Shown: positions 19,764 through 29,748, counted from the stretch's first letter. The stretch: 64,000 bases of DNA from Alteromonas oceanisediminis (GCF_018474025.1 NZ_JAHCTA010000008.1:1-64000); one strand, 5' to 3'. The notes: a model not told the origin generated them from the sequence alone. Numbers and translations: made by a program.

Positions 19764-20720
19764 TCAGGGCACAGCCACCGCGTTGAGGATGAGATCAAGC
19801 GTTTGGTTCGCTGTTTTACCGTCCGCCTGCGCTTCGTAACTGAGAATGATGCGGTGGCGCATGACATTATGAAACACCGCTTGAATGTCATCAGGCCCGA
19901 CAAAGTCACGCCCCATCAACCAGGCATGAGCTCGTGCACAGCGCTCCAAAGAAATAGTCGCCCGAGGGCTTGCTCCAAATTCAATCGTAGCGCCCAGCTC
20001 CGCAGCATACTTTTCCGGCTGGCGGGTAGCCATAATCAACTGAACAATGTAATTCTCAAGCGCCGGCGCTAGGTGCAAATTCAAAATAGCCTGGCGCGCT
20101 GCGAATAAATCCTGCTGAGTAATTCTCTGAGGCACAGATGCATTGACGTGTTTTGCTTCGTTGCGCGTGAGACGCAAAATTTCAAGTTCACTTTCTGCAT
20201 CCGGGTAGGTGATCTCAACGTGCATTAGAAAGCGGTCGAGCTGTGCTTCCGGCAACGGATACGTTCCCTCCTGTTCCAACGGATTCTGCGTCGCCATCAC
20301 TAAAAATAAATCTGACAGAGGATAGGTTTTGTTTCCTACCGTAATCTGGCGCTCGGCCATGGCTTCTAAAAGAGCAGACTGCACCTTTGCGGGCGCTCGG
20401 TTTATCTCATCCGCCAGCACCAGGTTGTGAAACAAAGGACCTGATTGAAATACAAATTCGCCTGTTTCCGGCCGGTAGATATCGGTTCCGGTTAAATCAG
20501 CTGGAAGCAAGTCTGGCGTGAACTGTACACGGTGAAAGTCTGCTTCGATACCATCAGCTAATGCATTAACGGCCCGTGTTTTGGCGAGGCCAGGAGGACC
20601 TTCAACCAAAAGGTGCCCATCGGCGAGAAGTGCGATAAGAATGTTGGAAGTCAGACCGCGTTGGCCTACCACTTGAGAGTCTAGATACTGCTGAAGCTGT
20701 TCAAATTGCGCTAATGCCAT
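19764..20720 (-). CDS. MoxR-family AAA+ ATPase
   Basis: The 318-residue AAA+ ATPase has Walker A GPPGLAKT (41-48), Walker B LVLADEIN (about 100-107), sensor 1 ATQNP and the C-terminal lid. It heads the operon moxR-DUF58-DUF4381-batA-batB/C-batD. ATG 20720 is preferred over 20738 because AAGGAA lies upstream at suitable distance. MoxR ATPases act as chaperones on VWA partners, two of which are encoded just downstream. Confidence 0.92.
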   Translation of the reverse strand: MALAQFEQLQQYLDSQVVGQRGLTSNILIALLADGHLLVEGPPGLAKTRAVNALADGIEADFHRVQFTPDLLPADLTGTDIYRPETGEFVFQSGPLFHNLVLADEINRAPAKVQSALLEAMAERQITVGNKTYPLSDLFLVMATQNPLEQEGTYPLPEAQLDRFLMHVEITYPDAESELEILRLTRNEAKHVNASVPQRITQQDLFAARQAILNLHLAPALENYIVQLIMATRQPEKYAAELGATIEFGASPRATISLERCARAHAWLMGRDFVGPDDIQAVFHNVMRHRIILSYEAQADGKTANQTLDLILNAVAVP

Positions 20721-21031
20721 GCAGTGATTCCTTTTCAATCGGTTAAGTCGTGCAAAACCCTTATTGGTGCTTCACTGACTCATTAAGTTCAAATCGGTTT
20801 AATTTTGCAAAGATATTGGGTTTGGTTTAAAGATATCAAGCACTTTGAGGAAAAATCATGGCGGCGAAATCATGCATGCGGGTCTATATTGATAAAGCGA
20901 ATTGAACGTTGAAGTCAGATTGACGTACTAAGCTGATAGCTCATTAGGCATTGATATTTCAGCGCCAGTCTGTAAGAATCGAACGAATTACAGGTCAGAC
21001 CACTTGGTTTGAGTAACAAATGGAATCAAAT
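20721..21031. promoter_or_regulatory. divergent intergenic region with candidate fatty-acid operators
   Basis: This gap separates the moxR operon (minus) from fadIJ (plus) and should carry both promoters. GGTCAGACC at 20993-21001 is a palindrome matching the core of the FadR operator (GGTCNGACC) but lacks the outer bases. TTCAAATCGGTTTAAT at 20788-20803 loosely resembles a PsrA-type half-palindrome. Either could mediate acyl-CoA control of fadIJ. No strong -35/-10 pair is evident, and no small ORF is convincing. Confidence 0.4.
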
Positions 21032-22342
21032 ATGGCGAGTAAACAAAACGTAACGACCCGTGACGGCGACCGCATTGCGATTGTTGCTGGGCTTAGAACT
21101 CCGTTTGCCAAAATGGCAACTTATTTTCATGGTGTTCCTGCGGTAGATTTGGGCAAAATGGTGGTCAACGAAATGTTGATCAGAAACAACGTCGACCCGC
21201 AGTGGGTCGAACAGCTGGTTTACGGTCAGGTTGTACAAATGCCTGAAGCCCCTAACATTGCACGGGAAATAGTGTTAGGCACAAATATGCCGGTTTCAAC
21301 AGACGCTTACAGTGTTTCAAGGGCGTGCGCGACTAGCTTTCAGTCAACCGTTAATATCGCGGAGTCGATGCTCGCTGGAAATATTTCAGTGGGGGTTGCT
21401 GGCGGTGCAGACTCAACGTCGGTGTCACCTATTGGCGTATCAAAAAATTTGGCGCGCGCGCTGGTGGATTTACAAAAAGCGAAATCATTTGGTCAAAAGT
21501 TTTCGATATTCAGACGGTTAGGGCTTAAAGATCTCGCTCCTGTCCCTCCTGCTGTAGCGGAATACTCTACCGGGTTGTCGATGGGGCAAACGGCTGAGCA
21601 AATGGCGAAATCCCACGGCATAAGCCGCGCTGACCAAGATGCGCTAGCACACCGCAGTCACTCGCTTGCGGCGCAAAGCTGGGAAGAAGGGAAGTTAGCT
21701 AATGAAGTGATGACAGCGTACGCTGAACCATTCAAAGGCGCGTTGGAGCGTGACAACAACGTACGGTTTGATTCAACACTGGAAGGTTACGCAAAGCTTC
21801 GCCCTGTGTTTGACCGGAAACACGGTACGGTGACGGCTGCGAATGCAACACCACTCACAGACGGTGCTTCTGCCGTGTTAATGATGACGGAAAGTCGCGC
21901 CAAAGCCTTAGGGTATAAACCCTTGGGTTACATCAAAAGCTACGCGTTTGCGGCAATCGATGTGTGGGAAGACATGTTGATGGGGCCCTCTTATGCGACA
22001 CCTATTGCGCTTGACCGCGCCGGAATGAGCTTAAATGACTTAACGCTTATTGAAATGCATGAGGCATTTGCTGCTCAGACACTAGCGAACGTAAAAATGT
22101 TTGCCAGTGATAAATTTGCAAAAGAAAAATTAGGCCGTGACAAAGCAACCGGCGAAATTGATATGGAAAAATTCAATGTGATGGGTAGCTCGATTGCCTA
22201 CGGTCACCCATTTGCGGCGACGGGGACTCGTATGATTACGCAGATGCTAAATGAACTAAATCGTCGCGGTGGCGGAACTGGCCTGTTGACGGCGTGTGCT
22301 GCAGGTGGTCTGGCAGCGGCAATGATTGTGGAGACTGAATAA
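21032..22342 (+). CDS. fadI: acetyl-CoA C-acyltransferase, FadI type
   Basis: FadI is the thiolase of the fatty acid oxidation complex, releasing acetyl-CoA in the last beta-oxidation step. From ATG 21032 it has 436 residues, the typical FadI length, with GGAA six bases upstream; an in-frame ATG at 21020 is less likely. Catalytic residues are visible: Cys99 in SRACATS, His in MHEAFAAQ, and the C-terminal Cys in LLTACAAGG. The stop overlaps the fadJ start by one base. Confidence 0.95.
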   Translation: MASKQNVTTRDGDRIAIVAGLRTPFAKMATYFHGVPAVDLGKMVVNEMLIRNNVDPQWVEQLVYGQVVQMPEAPNIAREIVLGTNMPVSTDAYSVSRACATSFQSTVNIAESMLAGNISVGVAGGADSTSVSPIGVSKNLARALVDLQKAKSFGQKFSIFRRLGLKDLAPVPPAVAEYSTGLSMGQTAEQMAKSHGISRADQDALAHRSHSLAAQSWEEGKLANEVMTAYAEPFKGALERDNNVRFDSTLEGYAKLRPVFDRKHGTVTAANATPLTDGASAVLMMTESRAKALGYKPLGYIKSYAFAAIDVWEDMLMGPSYATPIALDRAGMSLNDLTLIEMHEAFAAQTLANVKMFASDKFAKEKLGRDKATGEIDMEKFNVMGSSIAYGHPFAATGTRMITQMLNELNRRGGGTGLLTACAAGGLAAAMIVETE

Positions 22343-24462
22343 TGACGAAAAATGACGTGTTTTCACTAGAAAAGCGTGACAACGGCGTAGCGGTTCTAAC
22401 CATGGATGTACCGGGCGAGTCAATGAACACGCTCAAGCAAGCCTTTGGTGATCAAATCACAGCGATGTTGGACACCATTGAGAACGACAACGACATAAAA
22501 GGCGTTGTGTTAACCAGTGGCAAACCCAAGTCGTTTGTGGCCGGTGCAGATATCAGCATGCTGGCAGCGTGCGAGAATGCACAAGATGCAGAAGCGCTCT
22601 CTAAAGGTGGGCAGGATGTCTTTAATCGCATTGAAAAAATGCAAAAAACCTTTGTGGCAGCGATACACGGCCCTGCACTGGGAGGCGGCCTTGAGCTGGC
22701 GCTAGCCTGCCATTATCGGGTCTGCACTGATGCATCTATTACACAAATGGGTTTACCTGAGGTTCAATTGGGTTTGCTACCAGGTAGTGGCGGAACACAA
22801 CGCTTGCCGCGCTTAATTGGGATCCAAAAGGCGATGAAAATGATGCTGACCGGTTCACCTGCTCGCGCAAAACAGGCCAAGAAGTACGGTATCGTTGATG
22901 ACATGGTTCCCGAATCCATTCTTATGGACGTGGCAATTCAATATGCGCAAAAATCTAAGCCGAGTCGCAGCAAACCCAAGTTAAGTGCCACTGATCGTGT
23001 ACTGGAAGAGACGCCGTTTGGGCGCAGCTTTTTGTTTAAACAAGCGCGCAAGCAAACGCTGGCCAAGACGAAAGGAAACTATCCAGCGCCAGAACGCATT
23101 ATCGATTGTATCGAAACCGGTATGAGTGACGGTATGCGTGATGGTTTACGCGTCGAGGCTCGGCATTTCGGTGAACTGTTAATGACGCCTGAGTCGTTGC
23201 AATTACGCAACATCTTTTTTGCCACGACCGACATGAAGAAAGAGCAGGGTGTTGATGGTGTCGAGCCAGCGAAAGTGAAAAAAGTGGGTATACTGGGTGG
23301 CGGCCTGATGGGCGGCGGAATCGCCTACGTAACAGCCACTAAAGCCAAAGTGCCGGCGCGGATCAAAGACATTCGCTCAGAAGGCATTGCCAACGCGATT
23401 AAATACAGTTATGACTTATTAAATAAGCGCGTTAAACGCAAAATCATGCTCAAATCGCAAATGCAGCAAGAGCTGGCGCGGTTAACCGGTAGCACAGATT
23501 ACACTGGGTTTAACGACGTTGACATGGTAATTGAGGCGGTGTTTGAAGATGTTGCATTGAAGCAACAAATGGTTGCTGATATCGAAAATCATTGTAAGGA
23601 CGCCACTATTTTTGCGTCCAATACGTCTTCAATTCCAATCACGCAGATTGCTGCCAAGGCGGATCGGCCAGAAAATGTGATCGGCCTGCACTACTTTTCA
23701 CCGGTTGACAAGATGCCGCTTGCGGAAGTGATTGCGCATGAGAGCACGTCTGATAACACTATTTCGACCACCGTCGAATTTGCAAAGCGACAAGGCAAAA
23801 CACCTATTGTCGTTAAAGACGGCGCAGGGTTTTATGTCAATCGAATACTCGCGCCTTACATGAATGAAGCCGCGTGCATTCTACTCTCAGGAGAGCCTAT
23901 CGATCACATCGACAAATCTTTGGTGAAGTTCGGCTTCCCTGTCGGGCCGGTGAAGTTGCTCGACGAAGTCGGTATTGATGTAGGCACTAAGATTATCCCA
24001 TTTTTGGTTGAAGAATTCGGTGAGCGCTTTACGGCACCGGCTGCGTTCGACAAAGTATTGGCGGATGGGCGTAAAGGTAAGAAGAATGGCAGCGGCTTTT
24101 ATTTATATGAAGGCAAAAAGTCAGGTAAGGAAGTGGATGATTCGATCTATGAATTGCTCAACATATCACCTGAGCAACGGATGAGCAGCCCAGCGATAGC
24201 AGAGCGATGTGTGCTGATGATGCTCAACGAAGCGGCCCGTTGTCTGGACGAGGGCGTGATCAGAAACGCGCGAGACGGCGATATCGGTGCCATATTTGGC
24301 ATTGGCTTCCCACCATTCTTTGGCGGCCCTTTCAGGTACATGGACAGCTTGGGGATCCGACATGTTGTTGACCGACTCAATGAGCTGAGCAGTATCGATG
24401 CGAAGTTCAAACCGGCTGACGTGCTAGTGTCGATGGCTGAGCAGGGCAAAACGTTTTATTAA
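22342..24462 (+). CDS. fadJ: fatty acid oxidation complex alpha subunit FadJ
   Basis: The multifunctional 706-residue enzyme has an N-terminal enoyl-CoA hydratase/isomerase domain (GPALGGGLELALACHY; GSGGTQRLPR) and a 3-hydroxyacyl-CoA dehydrogenase (NAD loop GILGGGLMGGGIAYV near 315; GLHYFSPVDKMPLAEVI with catalytic His). The C-terminal dehydrogenase domains follow. It forms the beta-oxidation complex with FadI, encoded immediately upstream in the same operon. Confidence 0.95.
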   Translation: MTKNDVFSLEKRDNGVAVLTMDVPGESMNTLKQAFGDQITAMLDTIENDNDIKGVVLTSGKPKSFVAGADISMLAACENAQDAEALSKGGQDVFNRIEKMQKTFVAAIHGPALGGGLELALACHYRVCTDASITQMGLPEVQLGLLPGSGGTQRLPRLIGIQKAMKMMLTGSPARAKQAKKYGIVDDMVPESILMDVAIQYAQKSKPSRSKPKLSATDRVLEETPFGRSFLFKQARKQTLAKTKGNYPAPERIIDCIETGMSDGMRDGLRVEARHFGELLMTPESLQLRNIFFATTDMKKEQGVDGVEPAKVKKVGILGGGLMGGGIAYVTATKAKVPARIKDIRSEGIANAIKYSYDLLNKRVKRKIMLKSQMQQELARLTGSTDYTGFNDVDMVIEAVFEDVALKQQMVADIENHCKDATIFASNTSSIPITQIAAKADRPENVIGLHYFSPVDKMPLAEVIAHESTSDNTISTTVEFAKRQGKTPIVVKDGAGFYVNRILAPYMNEAACILLSGEPIDHIDKSLVKFGFPVGPVKLLDEVGIDVGTKIIPFLVEEFGERFTAPAAFDKVLADGRKGKKNGSGFYLYEGKKSGKEVDDSIYELLNISPEQRMSSPAIAERCVLMMLNEAARCLDEGVIRNARDGDIGAIFGIGFPPFFGGPFRYMDSLGIRHVVDRLNELSSIDAKFKPADVLVSMAEQGKTFY

Positions 24463-24512
24463 ATAATCATCCAACGGTGACTGTTTGAATACGCCATTCA
24501 GTCAATCCTAAT

Positions 24513-24589
24513 AAAAACCGAGGTGTGAATAGTCCTCATCGTTGTAAAAGCCAACGATATAGAGGTCATTCAGTTTCCCTCGGTTTTTT
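24513..24589 (+). terminator. compound inverted repeat after fadJ, probable terminator
   Basis: Outer arms AAAAACCGAGG (24513-24523) and CCTCGGTTTTTT (24578-24589) enclose an inner pair, CCTCATCGTTG and CAACGATATAGAGG. A middle match TGAAT/ATTCA lies between the outer and inner arms. On the plus strand it ends in six T, so it can terminate fadIJ. It is almost symmetrical and could work in both directions. The nested, 77-base design is more elaborate than a simple terminator. Confidence 0.6.
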
Positions 24590-24858
24590 GCTAAGCGCTG
24601 GTTGAACTGACCTAAACAGAGGAACGTGCGAAAAGCGAAACCAGAATAGCGCTATAGACTCAAATAGCTGCAAGGTCCGTCTTTCACTGGAACAAAATAT
24701 CTCTTTCATCGCATGTGATTGGTATGCTGCTGTACTGTGCGATATGCACCAGATGCTCAAGGTTGGCCAGTCAGAATATCATTAAAGAATGGCTTAATTT
24801 TGCCAGAAGGAACGGCAATGCAGTGCCGTGGTGGGTTTTGGTGTATGAAAAATCAGAC

Positions 24859-24884
24859 AAAAAAAAGAGGCGTAATGCCTCTCT
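24859..24884 (-). terminator. intrinsic terminator of the small exported-peptide gene
   Basis: Read on minus: AGAGGC, loop ATTAC, GCCTCT, followed by a run of T. It lies about 46 bases after the stop of the gene ending at 24930, supporting that gene as a real transcription unit. Confidence 0.85.
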
Positions 24885-24929
24885 TCTATTCAAATCTATC
24901 CTAGAAAAAATTCCATTTAAGCTAGGTGC

Positions 24930-25082
24930 TTACCACTGGTGACGTGGACGCTTTCTGCCTGCTGGCTCTTCGACTACAACGATAGTCTTGCTAACTGTTG
25001 GCGCTTTTGCACCTTCCGCATTAGCTGATACTGCTGGCTGTGCTGACGTCATAAGGAGTGCAACTGCAAACGCTTTCAACAT
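24930..25082 (-). CDS. small exported protein (50 aa), unknown
   Basis: ATG 25082 has AGAGGAAC six bases upstream. The protein starts MLKAFAVALLMTSAQPAVSA, a good cleavable signal peptide. A mature part of about 30 residues contains KTIVVVEEPAGRKRPRHQW, with a run of hydrophobic beta-like residues then a very basic C terminus. A strong intrinsic terminator follows at 24859-24884, so this is a self-contained gene. I do not recognise the family. It could be a secreted or envelope micro-protein; the basic tail might suit membrane or nucleic acid binding, but that is speculation. Confidence 0.75.
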   Translation of the reverse strand: MLKAFAVALLMTSAQPAVSANAEGAKAPTVSKTIVVVEEPAGRKRPRHQW

Positions 25083-25231
25083 AATGATGTTCCTCTAGTT
25101 TTATTTAATTGTAGTTGTTGCCGTCAGTATTTAGACGAACACCCAATACTAAGCTAAAGGCGTGCCACTTTTTTAAGTGCACATAGTCATCTTGGGTAAA
25201 AATATTATCGGATGGTATACAAATAACTTGA

Positions 25232-25257
25232 GAAAAAACATGCTGCGCCTAGCAGCA
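25232..25257 (-). terminator. intrinsic terminator after the propeller-GGDEF-EAL gene
   Basis: Read on minus: TGCTGC, loop TAGGC, GCAGCA, then TGTTTTTTC. It lies directly after the stop at 25264 and separates the big signalling gene from the small exported-protein gene. Confidence 0.8.
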
Positions 25258-25263
25258 AGGAGC

Positions 25264-28200
25264 TTAGGGCAAATTAGACTCGCCAATCAACTGATGTAAT
25301 TTCTGATTCTCGCGAAGTAGCTTTTCGAATTTATCCGCATTGAGCGGCTTGCTATACAGATAGCCTTGCAGCATTTCACAATCGTAGCGACGTAAAATTG
25401 ACAGTTGGTTTTCATGCTCGACACCTTCTGCTACGACTTTAAGTCCGAGGTTGTGCGCGATATTAATAATGGCAGCGGCCATGTGGCGATCAACACTGCT
25501 GACTGCGATATCATCAATGAACGCTTTGTCTATCTTTAACGTGTTCAGCGGAAACTTCTTTAAGTAGGCCAGCGATGAATAACCGGTTCCAAAATCATCC
25601 AACGCTAAATGGATCCCTCGTTCGCGTAGGCGCTGCATGAGCTTTAAGCCTTGATCGGGATTCTCCATCAAGGTGCCTTCAGTGAGTTCACATTCAAGAT
25701 GAAGTGGCGAAAGGCCAACTTGGCGAAGTGTTTTATCAATGCGATCATCTAAATCGGGCAATTCAAACTGCTTTGCCGAAATATTGACGGCAACGCGTCC
25801 AGCAAATAGCCCTGCATTTACCCAGCGTTTTGTGTCTTCACAGGCTTTGCGCAGGACTTGTTCACCAATTTCAATAATTTGCCCAGTTTGCTCCGCCAGT
25901 GGAATAAACTGACTCGGCGAAACGATACCTTTTTGAGGGTGCTCAAATCGCACCAACGCTTCCATACTCACCAGCTTGCCAGACGTGATGTCTACTTTGG
26001 GCTGGTAAAATACCGTGAACAAATTGTCGCGAAGCCCTTGTCGTATTAAATTTTCTATTTGTAACTGACGAACCGCGTTTTGATTCATTTCGCCACTGAA
26101 GAATTGGTAACTGTTGCCACCGCTATTTTTGGCGAAGTACATGGCAGTGTCGGCGTTCTTCAAAAGCTCTTGCGGGGTCGCACCGTCATCCGGATAGAAT
26201 GCGATGCCTAAGCTTGCGCTCAGCACAAACTCCTGTTTATTAATCACGAATGGGCGGGAAAGTGTGTCTAATACATTTTGGGCAAAATGCGTGATGGTGT
26301 GAACGTCAGCGCGATTTTCCAGCAATAAGCTGAATTCATCACCGCCTAACCGGTAGCAGGTCGCCACAGAACCAACCACGCGCTGCACGCGTCGTGCGAT
26401 CTGTTTAATAAGAATATCGCCAGTCTGATGGCCTAAAGAATCGTTGATTTTCTTGAAATTATCCATGTCTAAACACATCAAGGTGTGTGGTACGTCCTTG
26501 CGCACTAAGTTTTGATGGCTTGCTTGGAAGAATGAGCGATTTGGTAAGTCGGTCAGCGGATCAACATTGGCGAGCTTGAGTAATTCTTTCTCAGTATTTT
26601 TACGTGAAGTGATATCAGAAAAAACACCCACATAATGGCTGATCTTGCTGTCGTCACCGTAAACAGCATCGATATTAAGCTCCATCTCGAACTTAACGCC
26701 GTTACTTCGAAGAGACTCCACTTCACCGGACCAATTACCTTTTTGACGAAGTGACTTTTTAATTTCCTGAGTGAACGCGTCAGGGTATTGATGAAAAAAT
26801 AAGTAACTTGCCAACGCTTTCTCGCGGGTTTCCCCCGTGTACTTACAATACGCATTGTTCACTGATACAAAGCGGAACTCGGTGTTGGTGATGAATACCC
26901 CTTCAGAAATATTCTCAATTGACCGTTTAAACAGGTACAACTGCTCTTCGGCTTGTTTAAGGTGCTGAATGTTTTTTAACGTGCCGGTCATGCGCAATGG
27001 TTTATTGTGCTGGTCACGTTTAACCACTTTACCTCGGTCAAGCAACCACAACCATTCGCCCTTATAGGTTTTCGCGCGAAAGGCGGTTTCATAATATTCT
27101 GAATTACCATCCAGATGTTCCTGGATCGCGTTTTTAACCCGTTCTATATCGCTCGGGTGAATATTTGCTTCATACGCCGAGTTGGTGCGAATGTCGTCCT
27201 GCGGAAAATCTAAGGTGCCCCACATATTGGACCGATGTACTTGCCCTGCGTAAATATCCCAATCCCACAGCTCATCACCACTGCTCCAGAGTGTTAGTTT
27301 AAGCCGCTCTTCGCTCTCCTGAATGGCGAGTTGTGAAGCCTTACGTGCCTGGTATTGGCGGATAAAATAAATGGTGGCCAGCGCAAGGAAAAACGCGTAA
27401 AAGATCAGAGCATGCTTATGCAACCACAAAGGCGGGGCGATGGTGATATTAAGTCGTGTGCTGTCTGACCAGCCAGAATCAGGCGTTCTAGCTTGTACTT
27501 CAAATACATAATTGCCAAAGAGCAAGCTGTTATATGTTTCAGACCGCTCATTTTTACTGTTGTTCCACGTTTCATCCAAGCCAAGTAAACGATGTCTGTA
27601 CTCGATTTGTTCCTTTGCAAGTGGGTTGACGACTCCAAATTTAAACCCAAATCGGTTTTCTTGGTTCTCCAGATAAATGCTGTCTGTGAGATAAATAGGC
27701 TTATCTAAAATAGTCGTTGATTTGTCATCAAAATCAATCGCGCTGTTAAATAGTGTAAACTCAAGTATCTTCGGGGCGGGTGGTACCGTTTGAGATGCGT
27801 TTTGTTCATACAAAAAATTCGGGCTAAACCGAGAGATACCACTGGCACCACCAAAATACAGCATATTGTCAGGGCCCGCGGCCGCGGACCACTCAAAATA
27901 TTCATTATTCTGCAAAGCATTGCTGGGAATAAACTCACCGCGATCCATTCGGGGTAGGGTGATTTCCTGAATACTTTTGGAATCAGCGTACCAAATCGAA
28001 CTTCCGACACCGACGGCGGCCATCACAGTTGATTTACTGGACGCTTTTCTGTCATCAACAACGAGCGACTGCTTTTCCAGTTTGAAAATACCGTTGACGT
28101 CTGTTACTACGTAATAATGACCGGCATGACTGTAGAAAGACGTGATCAATATTGAATGCATCGGGTGCTGAGCATCATCAGCAAATGGGAATGAGAACAC

Positions 28201-29748
28201 TTGCGTGTTGGGTTCAAAAATCATGGTGCCCGCATTGGTATTGAACCAGACTCTTCCGAGGTCATCCTCTGCTACCGGAATCGCGGTGCTAACGCCCTCT
28301 GGGCTACTGATAAACGTAGTTTGTTGTGTAGCAACGTTTAGCTTCACGATCTCATTTTTGTTGTGCCAAAACCAAAGGTAACGTTCGGTTTCTAACATCG
28401 AGTCAATCAGACTGCCCTTAAACAGGTGGGCATTTAGCGCTAATTTGTTTTGCTGATCCAACCGATATTGAAAAATTCCATTCGATGTTCCCAGCCAAAC
28501 TGCACCAGTAAAATCTACGGCAAGGTCCCAGATAGACGACTGTGTGAGTCCTTGATAAATACTCGTGTTCTCGGCTGATTTATCAATAAGATAAATTTTA
28601 TCCTGTTCACCGGTAGCCCAAACCCGGCCATCAGAGAGCGGCGCGATTGACCAAATATTTTCGAATTTATGCCGAGTGCCGTTTTTATAAAACGAGCTGA
28701 GGAGTGTTGGTGCTCGGGGCTGAATCGGAAGTTTTCGATAAACCCCTTCCCATGTTCCAATCCACAGCACGTCATACGGGTCGACATGTAGACTGTATAC
28801 GTAATTCGCCATGGAGCGTTCTTCACCCTGCCCAACGGTCAGCAGGGTTTGCTCTATCAGCTTTTCACTGTTGATGGAGAGCAAGCCACTGGAAGTACCC
28901 ACCCAAAGCAGCCCGTTATTGAGTTTGATATCTCGTATGATTAATTCTTTTAAATCGGGTCGGTCGGCGTCTCCGAAAACATCACGAACGCGATTACCGT
29001 CAAAAACTTCAAACAGACCTTTGTCAGTTCCCAACCAGTAACTGCCTGCGTATTGCTCCATGGTGATCAGTGACTTTACCGGTAATTTCATATTCCATGG
29101 GTTTTCGTTGGCCAAATTGTAAATTTGCTGGTCATCAGGATTGAAGGCAAAAACGCCATTCCCAACCGTGCCCATCCATATTTTTTCATTGTCTTGGTAG
29201 AGAACGTTGATTTGAAATTGAGGAAAATTGCTCTGCGGCGTGTCTAGCCTTTCAATCGTGTCGTCAACCACGGTATAACGATAAAGGCCGCGCTGGTCGG
29301 TCAGAAGGAGCGTGCCGTTATTGCCTTGTGTAAGTGCGGTGATATGGCCATCGACCAGGGGGCTGTTTAGCGCTGTATAATTGATGAATCGCTCTGTATC
29401 AGCGTCGAAACGGGCGAGTCCCTGAGACCCGGCAACCCACAACCGGCCTAATTGATCAGTTGCTATCGCATTGATATCACCATAGAGCACCCGGTTCTGA
29501 CTGTCTTGCTGAAACGAAAACTTCTCTTTTTCGTATCCGTCGTAGCGGATCAGTCCGCTTGTGCTGGCCATCCAAATAAACCCGTACTTATCCTGCACAA
29601 TATGATTGACGCTAGGTGCGTCGTCTATTGCTCGTACGAAGGGGCGACTAAGATAGGATTGTGAAAAAGCATAAAATACCGGCAGCGCAAAAAGCGCCGC
29701 GAAGATAAACAAGCGTATTGTAAAACCGCGGGTTCTACTGCTGAGCAC
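25264..29748 (-). CDS. beta-propeller/PAS/GGDEF/EAL signalling protein (1494 aa)
   Basis: The predicted sensor acts on cyclic di-GMP. It has a signal sequence or first membrane helix (LFIFAALFALPVFYAF) and a periplasmic two-component-regulator-type beta propeller (repeats such as GRLWVAGSQGLARFD and GLLWVGTSSGLLSIN, about 45-720). A Y_Y_Y domain (about 730-800) is followed by a membrane helix (ALIFYAFFLALATIYFI). The cytoplasmic part has two PAS domains (about 840-1060), GGDEF with intact RLGGDEF, and EAL with intact EALVRFEHP and DDFGTGYSSL. The start is GTG 29748 with AGG 7 bases upstream. It may both make and degrade c-di-GMP in response to a periplasmic ligand. It is transcribed alone. 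Confidence 0.9.
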   Translation of the reverse strand: MLSSRTRGFTIRLFIFAALFALPVFYAFSQSYLSRPFVRAIDDAPSVNHIVQDKYGFIWMASTSGLIRYDGYEKEKFSFQQDSQNRVLYGDINAIATDQLGRLWVAGSQGLARFDADTERFINYTALNSPLVDGHITALTQGNNGTLLLTDQRGLYRYTVVDDTIERLDTPQSNFPQFQINVLYQDNEKIWMGTVGNGVFAFNPDDQQIYNLANENPWNMKLPVKSLITMEQYAGSYWLGTDKGLFEVFDGNRVRDVFGDADRPDLKELIIRDIKLNNGLLWVGTSSGLLSINSEKLIEQTLLTVGQGEERSMANYVYSLHVDPYDVLWIGTWEGVYRKLPIQPRAPTLLSSFYKNGTRHKFENIWSIAPLSDGRVWATGEQDKIYLIDKSAENTSIYQGLTQSSIWDLAVDFTGAVWLGTSNGIFQYRLDQQNKLALNAHLFKGSLIDSMLETERYLWFWHNKNEIVKLNVATQQTTFISSPEGVSTAIPVAEDDLGRVWFNTNAGTMIFEPNTQVFSFPFADDAQHPMHSILITSFYSHAGHYYVVTDVNGIFKLEKQSLVVDDRKASSKSTVMAAVGVGSSIWYADSKSIQEITLPRMDRGEFIPSNALQNNEYFEWSAAAGPDNMLYFGGASGISRFSPNFLYEQNASQTVPPAPKILEFTLFNSAIDFDDKSTTILDKPIYLTDSIYLENQENRFGFKFGVVNPLAKEQIEYRHRLLGLDETWNNSKNERSETYNSLLFGNYVFEVQARTPDSGWSDSTRLNITIAPPLWLHKHALIFYAFFLALATIYFIRQYQARKASQLAIQESEERLKLTLWSSGDELWDWDIYAGQVHRSNMWGTLDFPQDDIRTNSAYEANIHPSDIERVKNAIQEHLDGNSEYYETAFRAKTYKGEWLWLLDRGKVVKRDQHNKPLRMTGTLKNIQHLKQAEEQLYLFKRSIENISEGVFITNTEFRFVSVNNAYCKYTGETREKALASYLFFHQYPDAFTQEIKKSLRQKGNWSGEVESLRSNGVKFEMELNIDAVYGDDSKISHYVGVFSDITSRKNTEKELLKLANVDPLTDLPNRSFFQASHQNLVRKDVPHTLMCLDMDNFKKINDSLGHQTGDILIKQIARRVQRVVGSVATCYRLGGDEFSLLLENRADVHTITHFAQNVLDTLSRPFVINKQEFVLSASLGIAFYPDDGATPQELLKNADTAMYFAKNSGGNSYQFFSGEMNQNAVRQLQIENLIRQGLRDNLFTVFYQPKVDITSGKLVSMEALVRFEHPQKGIVSPSQFIPLAEQTGQIIEIGEQVLRKACEDTKRWVNAGLFAGRVAVNISAKQFELPDLDDRIDKTLRQVGLSPLHLECELTEGTLMENPDQGLKLMQRLRERGIHLALDDFGTGYSSLAYLKKFPLNTLKIDKAFIDDIAVSSVDRHMAAAIINIAHNLGLKVVAEGVEHENQLSILRRYDCEMLQGYLYSKPLNADKFEKLLRENQKLHQLIGESNLP

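Larger units (their letters stand above)
24463..24929. other. 467-base gap with structured elements and no convincing gene
   Basis: The gap between fadJ and the small minus-strand gene holds the compound hairpin at 24513-24589 and an intrinsic terminator at 24859-24884. A short repeat GGCA-ATGCAG-TGCC near 24815 is also present. Open frames on both strands (for example 24715-24942 plus) cross the terminator and have no ribosome site or family character. I see no protein gene here. Confidence 0.6.

Noticed and set aside
24715-24942. 75-codon plus frame in the gap after fadJ
   Set aside because: It runs through a strong minus-strand terminator and the end of the small exported-protein gene and lacks a ribosome site.
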